From positions 2,542,001-2,606,000 of the forward strand of contig NZ_CP085253.1 of NCBI RefSeq assembly GCF_044872765.1: a stretch of 64,000 nt of DNA. The letters run 5' to 3'. Positions 51,176 through 57,538 of the stretch are shown piece by piece. The translations under genes and the position numbers were made by a program. The notes under the pieces are model-generated. The model was given only the letters and a program-made list of their open reading frames with translations. It ran no database searches and was not told where the DNA came from. This stretch comes from Micrococcus sp023147585. Lineage in GTDB: Bacteria; Actinomycetota; Actinomycetes; Actinomycetales; Micrococcaceae. The stretch's first letter is position 1. Every line of letters starts with the position of its first letter.

Positions 51176-52813
51176 ATGACGGGGACGAAGGCGAATCGCA
51201 ACACCTGGTGGGTCACCCGCCCCAAGCGCTCCCTGGCGGCTGTGCCGGGTGCCCTGCGCGAGCTGGCCGCTGCGATCAGCGGCCAGCCGTGGCGGGAGGG
51301 CGGACAGGATGCTCAGCGCGCCTACGAACGCCAGCTTGAGGCCAGCGCCCTGAAGGCCAACCGGCCCAAGCGTGACCCGAACGGCGGCGGGCCGCGCACC
51401 TACGTCGCCTGGCTCCGCTCGCTCGGACTGCTGTGGGAGGGCGCAGACGGCCAGCTGTACCTGACGCTGGCCGGCGAGGCCATCGTCCAGGGGGACGAGA
51501 ACCTGATGGAGATCATGTCCCACCAGGTGCTCCACTACCAGTTCCCGTCCTACTTCTCGACGTCGACCTTCCTCTCGCGGGTGGACGCCCGGTTCAAGGT
51601 GCGCCCCTTCGTGTTCATTCTCCAGCTCTTGCTCGACCCGCGCCTTGAGGGCTACCTGACCCAGAAGGACGACGTCGCCAAGATCGCGGTCTGCTACGGG
51701 GAGAACAACTCCCAGGCGTGCGTGGACGACGTCGTGGAGCGCATCCTCGCCCTGCGCGAGGGCGGGGACGCCTCCCTGTCGGCCGACTACCTGAGCACCT
51801 TCGCCTCCGGCCGCTCCGCCGAGGCGTCGCTGGACAAGCTGTTCGCCAACCTCAACGACATCGCCAACACGATGGGCAACTGGCTCTCCCAGACCCAGCT
51901 CGTGACCCGCTCGCACGGTCGCGAGTGGCGGATCGCCGACGGAGCCGAGGACAACGTTCGTCGCACCGTGGACGCGATGCTGGGCAAGAAGCTCCTCACG
52001 GATTGGACCGACCAGGAGCGGTTCCAGCGGCGGTATGGCCTGACACCCGGAAAGTCCAAGGACACCCGAGCGGTCCAACCGATCCAGAACGTCAGCGCGG
52101 AGGTCGTCCTCGAACGCGAGATCGTCAAGGAGTACACGGAGTACGCGACCACCCACCTGGTGACCGACCTCGACGAGGACCTCGTCAACTCCATCGCAAC
52201 CCGCCTCGCGGCCGACCCCGTCAAGGTGCGCGACGTGCTGCGCCAGCGGTTCAGCGCCGGCTATGGCGGCTTCCTGATGCACTACACCGAGCTGGCGCAG
52301 GGGTCGAACACCGCGGCCACCAAGTTCGAGGAGGCCACCACCGAGATCTTCTCCAAGGTTTTCGGCTACCAGGCCAAACACATCGGCGCCCAGCCTCTGC
52401 GCCCGGACGTCGTCCTCTACTCCGAGACCGAGCGCTACGGGGCCATCCTCGACACCAAGGCCTACGCGAAGCGCTACACCCTGTCCCACGACCAGCGCGG
52501 CGTCATGCGCAACTACGTCGTCGACTACCCGAAGTACAAGCTCGGTGACGGCGACCTCGCCTTCTTCTCCTACGTCAGCGGGCGCTTCGGCCCGAACATC
52601 GACGCTCAGCTGGCCGAGGTGTCCGAGCGCGCCGACGGGGTCCCTGGCTCGGCCATCACCGCGCACGACATTGTCCTGATGTGCAAGCGCCACCTGAAGG
52701 GCCAGCCCTACACTCACGCCGAGATCCGCGACCTGTTCTCCGCGAACCGCGTCGTGCAGATGAAGGGTCACGAGCACTCCCTTGACGCCCTCGTGGCGGC
52801 CACCACGTCCTGA
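51176..52813 (+). CDS. Type IIS-like restriction endonuclease with FokI-type cleavage domain
   Basis: A 545-residue protein. The C-terminal 150-190 residues follow the FokI nuclease domain closely: FEEATTEIFSKVFGYQAKHIG, then the PD...D-x-K active site as RPDVVLY and YGAILDTKAYAKRY (Asp, Asp, Lys), then FFSYVSGRFGPNIDAQL. The N-terminal part (RTYVAWLRSLGLLWEG, LYLTLAGEAIVQG, ETC-like winged helices) should read the DNA site. ATG 51176 or GTG 51155 are both possible starts. The convergent C5 methyltransferase gene 0.8 kb away is the likely protective partner. Recognition sequence cannot be deduced. Confidence 0.86.
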   Translation: MTGTKANRNTWWVTRPKRSLAAVPGALRELAAAISGQPWREGGQDAQRAYERQLEASALKANRPKRDPNGGGPRTYVAWLRSLGLLWEGADGQLYLTLAGEAIVQGDENLMEIMSHQVLHYQFPSYFSTSTFLSRVDARFKVRPFVFILQLLLDPRLEGYLTQKDDVAKIAVCYGENNSQACVDDVVERILALREGGDASLSADYLSTFASGRSAEASLDKLFANLNDIANTMGNWLSQTQLVTRSHGREWRIADGAEDNVRRTVDAMLGKKLLTDWTDQERFQRRYGLTPGKSKDTRAVQPIQNVSAEVVLEREIVKEYTEYATTHLVTDLDEDLVNSIATRLAADPVKVRDVLRQRFSAGYGGFLMHYTELAQGSNTAATKFEEATTEIFSKVFGYQAKHIGAQPLRPDVVLYSETERYGAILDTKAYAKRYTLSHDQRGVMRNYVVDYPKYKLGDGDLAFFSYVSGRFGPNIDAQLAEVSERADGVPGSAITAHDIVLMCKRHLKGQPYTHAEIRDLFSANRVVQMKGHEHSLDALVAATTS

Positions 52814-52844
52814 ATCCCGAGGGGCAAGATAGGATTTCAATCCC

Positions 52845-53525
52845 ATGGTGAGATACGTCGGTTATACCCTGTCCTCTGCGGACTGCGTCGACTGGGAGGT
52901 GCTGCCTGAATCCGACCGCAAATCTGTGTCGTTTGACGCTGAGGCCCAAGCGCCGCCGGAGCTCGAGGTTGGATCAACCTGGTGGTTCTCCACCTTCCAG
53001 GGGCCGCCGAATTGGGTGAGCCCCCCCGCGGAAGGCGAGGTTTTGGTCAGCCATCTTGGCACCTGGCAGGCGGCCGACTTTCGGGCTCGTGCGAACACCT
53101 TTATGTATGCCAACTCAAGAGACATCGCTGTCGAAGAGGTTGAACTTGACCGGTTGGCTCTGTTCAAGCTGGAACTAGTGCGTGTGCCGTCGGTGCTTGA
53201 GGAGCACTACATCGAGAACAAGGCCCAGAGGCAGATGGGGTACTTCGAGGCGCGTCTGGCCGGCTCCGACCGGGACGTAGCGCTCTACTTCAACTCGAAA
53301 GAACGGGGCCCAGAGGAGTCGGACAACCCGGATCCGCACTTCTGGTCGATGACCGCACGCCGTGCCGATGTTGGGGAGTGGCGTCTCGATTCTCTCGACG
53401 GACAGGCAAGTCGACTCTTCCGATGCCTGGAGGCGTATAGAGTTGAGCGCATTGAAGAGAATCCCAAAGGCATCGGGGCTAACTCTTTAGCCATTTCGTG
53501 GGAGCGGTGCTACGCGATGCCTTGA
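52845..53525 (+). CDS. Hypothetical 226-residue protein between endonuclease and methyltransferase
   Basis: A protein rich in Trp and acidic residues (MVRYVGYTLSSADCVDWEVL...), probably soluble, without recognisable motifs. A TAGGAT box lies shortly before the ATG, so it may have its own leaderless promoter. Its place between the FokI-like nuclease and the methyltransferase suggests a link to the modification system, for instance a control or accessory protein, but no HTH is seen. It could equally be unrelated cargo. Confidence 0.55.
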   Translation: MVRYVGYTLSSADCVDWEVLPESDRKSVSFDAEAQAPPELEVGSTWWFSTFQGPPNWVSPPAEGEVLVSHLGTWQAADFRARANTFMYANSRDIAVEEVELDRLALFKLELVRVPSVLEEHYIENKAQRQMGYFEARLAGSDRDVALYFNSKERGPEESDNPDPHFWSMTARRADVGEWRLDSLDGQASRLFRCLEAYRVERIEENPKGIGANSLAISWERCYAMP

Positions 53526-53540
53526 GGCCCCTGAACAACT

Positions 53541-53569
53541 ACACCCCCGAGCCATTGGATTGGGGGTGT
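53541..53569. terminator. Bidirectional terminator before the methyltransferase gene end
   Basis: Stem ACACCCCC/GGGGGTGT with a 13-nt loop, between the converging 226-residue gene and the methyltransferase. Confidence 0.6.
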
Positions 53570-53589
53570 GTTGATCCTGCACTTGCTAA

Positions 53590-55323
53590 TCAGTCAATGC
53601 GCGGGAAGGAGGACTCCACCGCCTCGTAGTCCTCTCCTGAGAACGACTTGAGAATAGCCTCGAAGATGACCTTCGCTCCATCGGCCGGCACCGCCATGCC
53701 GATCTGCTTGCGGACCGACTCCTTGGAGCCGACGAACTCGAACGTGTCCGGGAAGGTCTGCAGCCGGGCCCGCTCACGGTTGGTCAGGGCGCGCGGCTCC
53801 TTCCAGTGGTACACGTGCGTGCCGCCGCCACCGGAGCCGGTGACGGTGTACGAGGGCTTGTCCGGGTGCAGGCGGCGGTAGATCTGCGAGATCTTCGTCT
53901 TCGTCTTGATCTGCAGGCGCTCGGGCAGATCGGCCGTGAAGGCGTTCTGGCCGGGCTGGATCAGCTCCAGGCGCTCCACCACGGTGGCGGACTGTCGGGT
54001 CAGCTCCTGGTGCGTGGCCGCCTTGGGGATGCCGGACAGGGCCGTGCGCACGCTGACGTCCGCGTCGGCGAAGGGGGCCGGCGAGGGCACCCGGAACGTC
54101 ACGTCCAGGTCGTCGCGGATGCCCACGATGATGATCCGGTGCCGCGCCTGGGGAACGCTGTACTGCTCGAACTTGTACAGGTGCGGCACCAGCCTGTAGC
54201 CGGCGGCGCGCATGTCCGCCAGGATCTGCTTGAACGCGGCGCCCTCCTTGTTGGAGGCCAGCCCTCCCACGTTCTCGGCGACGAAGAACGCCGGCTCGAA
54301 CATCTCCAGGGCCTTGACGCCGTAGGTGTACAGCGGGCCGAAGGTCCCGGCCAGACCGAGACGCTCGCCGACCTGGGAGTAGTCGTTGCAGGGGAAGCCG
54401 AAGGCCAGCCCGTCGATCTCGCCCAGAGCCTTGAGCCGGTCGTAGTCCAGGGTGCGGATGTCGCCGTGGATGACCCGGTCCGACTCGATGTCGCCCATGA
54501 CGTTGAGTGCGTACGTCTTGCACGTGTCCTCGTCGTAGTCGTTCGCCCACTGGTGCTCGACCCGGTAGGCCGGGCCTGCGATGCGAGCCGCGGCTGCGCC
54601 GGTGCCGATGCCGCCGGGACCGGAGAACAGCTCACCCAGCCGGAACACGGTGCGTGCCTCGTCCTCGGCGGTGCGCTCGGGCGTGACCGTGGACAGCTGG
54701 GTGCGGGTGCCGGCCACCTCGGCGGCGGCGTCCTTGGCCAGCTCGATCATGCGGGCGTCTTCGGTGGTCATGGTGGGGTCCTCCCCGGTCGTGGTGGCAC
54801 GGGTCTCGGTGAGGCCCAGCGTGGTCTTGAGGCGTTTGATCGTGCTCGGCGAGACGCCCAGGGCGTGCGCGACCTTCGAGGTGGAGGCCCCGGCCCGCAG
54901 GGCATCGGCGGCCTGCTGGCGCTGTGTCGCATCCAAGGCGGGAGGCCGACCCTGCGGTCGGGCGGGGCCCTGGCCCCAGTCGGTGAGGACCCTCAGCACC
55001 GCGACCACACCGCGCCCGGCCGGGGTGGAGGTGTCCAGATCGACGTCCTGGGCCACGACGACGGCTCCGCGCGCGTCCAGCTCCAGCACCGCGCGCATGG
55101 TGTCCTCGGCCGTGCAGGCCAGCCGGTCGAGGTGCGTGACGACCACTGTGTCGCCGTGGCCGGCGGTGGCCATGAGCTCGCCCATGCCCGGGCGCTCGTC
55201 CCGGCCGCGGTCTGCGGTGTCCTCGAAGGTGCACTCGCACCCGGCCAGCGTTAGCGTGTCCGTCTGGTCCGCCAGAGTCGGGCCGGCGCCGCGTGCAGAT
55301 GCGCGCGCGTATCCCAGCTTCAC
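53590..55323 (-). CDS. Serine-recombinase-domain / DNA cytosine-C5 methyltransferase fusion
   Basis: One 577-residue frame. Residues 1-175 are a resolvase-like domain (LGYARASARG with the usual Ser position, VVVTHLDRLACTAEDTM, then GRPPALDATQRQQ and an HTH VAHALGVSPSTIKRL); the second active-site Arg is replaced (LACT) and the E-helix is missing, so recombination activity is doubtful. From residue 185 follows a complete C5 methyltransferase: motif I ELFSGPGGIG, catalytic Cys GFPCNDYSQ, ENVGG, QARHRIIIVG and the C-terminal motif X. GTG 55323 has GGGAGGA 5 nt upstream; an internal ATG at 54771 has GGGGAGGA 7 nt upstream, so a 393-residue methyltransferase alone may also be made. Confidence 0.88.
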   Translation of the reverse strand: MKLGYARASARGAGPTLADQTDTLTLAGCECTFEDTADRGRDERPGMGELMATAGHGDTVVVTHLDRLACTAEDTMRAVLELDARGAVVVAQDVDLDTSTPAGRGVVAVLRVLTDWGQGPARPQGRPPALDATQRQQAADALRAGASTSKVAHALGVSPSTIKRLKTTLGLTETRATTTGEDPTMTTEDARMIELAKDAAAEVAGTRTQLSTVTPERTAEDEARTVFRLGELFSGPGGIGTGAAAARIAGPAYRVEHQWANDYDEDTCKTYALNVMGDIESDRVIHGDIRTLDYDRLKALGEIDGLAFGFPCNDYSQVGERLGLAGTFGPLYTYGVKALEMFEPAFFVAENVGGLASNKEGAAFKQILADMRAAGYRLVPHLYKFEQYSVPQARHRIIIVGIRDDLDVTFRVPSPAPFADADVSVRTALSGIPKAATHQELTRQSATVVERLELIQPGQNAFTADLPERLQIKTKTKISQIYRRLHPDKPSYTVTGSGGGGTHVYHWKEPRALTNRERARLQTFPDTFEFVGSKESVRKQIGMAVPADGAKVIFEAILKSFSGEDYEAVESSFPRID

Positions 55324-55532
55324 GGTGTCCTCCCTTGTCCCGTCGCTCGGCTACGCCTCGCGCATGGCTCAATACTAGGGCATGCGGGTGAGGGTTTTGA
55401 ACAGGGGGCTGCATAGTGGATGTGGCCGGACTCCCAGCGTGGTGAAGCGCCGGCGGAGCCGTCGCCGGGACCTCAGACGAGCGGAGAGGCAGTGCCTCAC
55501 CCACCGCTCGTCCCACCATCTGGAGGTCTCTC

Positions 55533-55880
55533 ATGTCCACCACCTCATCCGCGCCGGCCGTCATCGACTTCGGCCACCACGATCTGCTGCTCGAAGACTT
55601 CGTCCTCACCGGCCGGATCACTTACGACCGCCGCCGCCAGCTCCTGGAGCTACACGACCCGGAGGGCGGCACCGAGGTGCTCAACACCGACCTGCGATCG
55701 GAGGGGTACATCTGCTTCCCGGACGAGCTGATCCTCAAGGACTGGTCGGAGCACAGCGGCCTCTGCCAGGCGCTCGTCGACGCCGGCGTCGTCATGCGCA
55801 CGGAGAGCTTGCGAGTCGGACCCTTCGACTCCCGCGCCTACCGCGTGCTGGTGCTGGACCCGGAGGTGGTGGCCCGATGA
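55533..55880 (+). CDS. Hypothetical 115-residue protein coupled to ardA
   Basis: A small acidic protein (MSTTSSAPAVIDFGHHDLLLEDFVL...) with predicted beta-rich fold and no recognised family. CTGGAGGTCTCTC precedes the ATG. It overlaps ardA by 4 nt (ATGA), so it is probably an accessory antirestriction or early-entry protein of the element. The 150-bp region upstream, between it and the divergent methyltransferase fusion, holds both promoters. Confidence 0.65.
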   Translation: MSTTSSAPAVIDFGHHDLLLEDFVLTGRITYDRRRQLLELHDPEGGTEVLNTDLRSEGYICFPDELILKDWSEHSGLCQALVDAGVVMRTESLRVGPFDSRAYRVLVLDPEVVAR

Positions 55881-56425
55881 GCACCACGACCACCACAACC
55901 GAGCCCCAAGTCTGGATCGGGTGCCTGGCCTGCTACAACGCCGGCCGGCTCGTAGGGGAGTGGTTCCCCGCCGTCGGGGCCGACGAGGTCACCCTGGCCG
56001 AGGTCCACCGCTACGCCGGTGGTGCCCGTCGGGACTGCGAGGAGCTGTGGGTCATGGACCACGAGCACATCCCCGTGCGTGGGGAGATGGACCCGACCAC
56101 GGCCGCGGCCTGGGGTGAGGTCTACCAGCAGGCCCCTGACGGGCTCTGGGAGGCCGTATGCGCCTGGGTGGACTCCGGGGCCTACGTGGCGGCATCCGAT
56201 GGGTCCACGCCGTCCCTGGGCGACTTCGAGGAGAGGTACGCCGGGCAGTGGGACTCGTTCGAGGACTACGCCGAGCACCTGGCCGGTGAGCTGGACCTGT
56301 TCGATGGCTGGCCGGAGGAGGCCCGCAGGTACTTCGACTGGGCCCGGTGGATCGGAGACCTGCGCAGTGACTACACGGTCGTCGACGCTGCCGGCGGCGG
56401 CGTGCACGTCTTTCGCGACCTGTGA
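55877..56425 (+). CDS. ardA: Antirestriction protein ArdA
   Basis: DNA-mimic protein that blocks type I restriction enzymes when a mobile element enters a cell. The 182-residue product has the ArdA pattern: VWIGCLACYNAGRLVGEWF at the N-terminus, RRDCEELWVMDHEHIP in the middle and FEERYAGQWDSFEDYAEHLAGELDL, the antirestriction motif, near residues 115-140. It is strongly acidic as expected. Coupled to the small gene before it and followed by a terminator. It supports the view that this region moves between cells as DNA. Confidence 0.9.
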   Translation: MSTTTTTTEPQVWIGCLACYNAGRLVGEWFPAVGADEVTLAEVHRYAGGARRDCEELWVMDHEHIPVRGEMDPTTAAAWGEVYQQAPDGLWEAVCAWVDSGAYVAASDGSTPSLGDFEERYAGQWDSFEDYAEHLAGELDLFDGWPEEARRYFDWARWIGDLRSDYTVVDAAGGGVHVFRDL

Positions 56426-56432
56426 CGCCCTC

Positions 56433-56460
56433 GAGACCCCGCTCCACGGAGCGGGGTCTC
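56433..56460 (+). terminator. Terminator after ardA
   Basis: Perfect 13-bp stem GAGACCCCGCTCC/GGAGCGGGGTCTC with a very short loop, starting 7 nt after the ardA stop. Confidence 0.85.
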
Positions 56461-56485
56461 GTCTTCGGGGCGATGCGAAACCACG

Positions 56486-56657
56486 AGCGGTTCCCGGAAC
56501 CCGGTTCCCCGCTGGTTCCGATCCCGTTCCCGCGGTTCCGGCAGTTCCGGCTTCGCGCGTCTCTGCTCGTGGTGCCCGCCGACCCGGAACCCCAAGCGGT
56601 TCCCGGAACCCGGTTCCTGCCCGGTTCCCGGGGTTCCGAGGGTTCCTGCCGGTTCCC
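56486..56657. repeat. GGTTCC/GGAACC repeat field upstream of kfrA-like gene
   Basis: About 15 copies of GGTTCC or GGAACC-like hexamers in 170 bp, including an identical 23-bp direct repeat at 56486-56508 and 56595-56617 with dyad symmetry (GGTTCCCGGAACC core). KfrA proteins bind repeats in their own promoter, so this is a likely operator or centromere-like site; an iteron role in replication is the alternative. It fills most of the gene-free 56426-56803 stretch. Confidence 0.7.
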
Positions 56658-56803
56658 AGACAGCGGGTGAGGGGCCACCTCCGGGCCGCTGCGCGGCCCC
56701 ATGCCCGCGCAGAGCGCGGGCCGGGCGCACTCGCGGGAGGGCGTCCATGCGGATGGGATGCCCTCCCGATCATCCGCACTCGTCCGCAGTCTAGGAGGCC
56801 GAC

Positions 56804-57496
56804 GTGGCCGACACCACCCCCATCACCGACGAGCAGCGCGCCCGTCTCGACGCTGCCCTGGCCGCCGTCCTGGCCGAGGGCGTACCCCTCACCGATGTCA
56901 CCAGCACCCGCCTGAGCGCGGCCGCCGACGGTGTGCGCCGCCAGGTGGTCCTGGCCTACCTCCGCGAGGCCAAGGCGGCCGCCCCGGCCGCCGAGGCCGC
57001 CGTCCCCGCCCCGCCCGAGGACCTCGCGGCCCCGTCCGTCCAGGCGCTCGTCCGGGCCGTCTGGGAGACGGCCTACGCCGAGGCCCGGGCCGAGGTCGCG
57101 GAGACCATGGCGGAAGCCCTGGCTCGCACCGAGGCCGCCGAGGATGCCGCCGCGCAGGCCCAGGACGAGCTGGACGCTGCACGTGCCGAGATGGAGCACG
57201 AGGCCGGCCAGCTCGAGGCCCGCCTGGCTGACGCTGAGGAGCAGGCCGGCCGGGACGCCGGTGCGGCACGGGATGCGCAGACCGCCGCGACCGAAGCCCG
57301 CGCCCGCGAGGGGGAGGTCCGCGACCAGCTCGAGCGTGAGCGTGAGCGGACGGCGGCCCTGGAGCAGCGCCTGGACCGTCTCATCGAGCGGCTGGCCGAG
57401 CCGGCACCGGCCGCCCCGGCTGCACCGACTCGTGGCCGGCGGACCAGCACCAAGAAGACTGCGGCCGACACGGCCACCGAGCAGACCACGTCCTGA
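56804..57496 (+). CDS. KfrA-like DNA-binding coiled-coil protein
   Basis: A 230-residue plasmid protein. The N-terminus (ITDEQRARLDAALAAVLAEGVPLTDVTSTRLSAAADGVRRQVVLAYLRE) matches the KfrA DNA-binding domain; residues about 85-200 are a long Glu/Ala/Arg coiled coil; the tail is basic and Pro/Ala-rich. KfrA acts in stable inheritance and autoregulation of plasmids. The GTG start at 56804 is preceded by TAGGAGG. The repeat field just upstream is its natural binding site. Role here is inferred. Confidence 0.72.
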   Translation: MADTTPITDEQRARLDAALAAVLAEGVPLTDVTSTRLSAAADGVRRQVVLAYLREAKAAAPAAEAAVPAPPEDLAAPSVQALVRAVWETAYAEARAEVAETMAEALARTEAAEDAAAQAQDELDAARAEMEHEAGQLEARLADAEEQAGRDAGAARDAQTAATEARAREGEVRDQLERERERTAALEQRLDRLIERLAEPAPAAPAAPTRGRRTSTKKTAADTATEQTTS

Positions 57497-57502
57497 CGGA
57501 CG

Positions 57503-57532
57503 AGACCCCCGACGCCACGGTGTCGGGGGTCT
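57503..57532. terminator. Bidirectional terminator
   Basis: Perfect 11-bp stem AGACCCCCGAC/GTCGGGGGTCT with an 8-nt loop, between the convergent kfrA-like and relaxase genes, followed by a T-rich CTTCGTCTTC. Confidence 0.85.
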
Positions 57533-57538
57533 TCGTCT

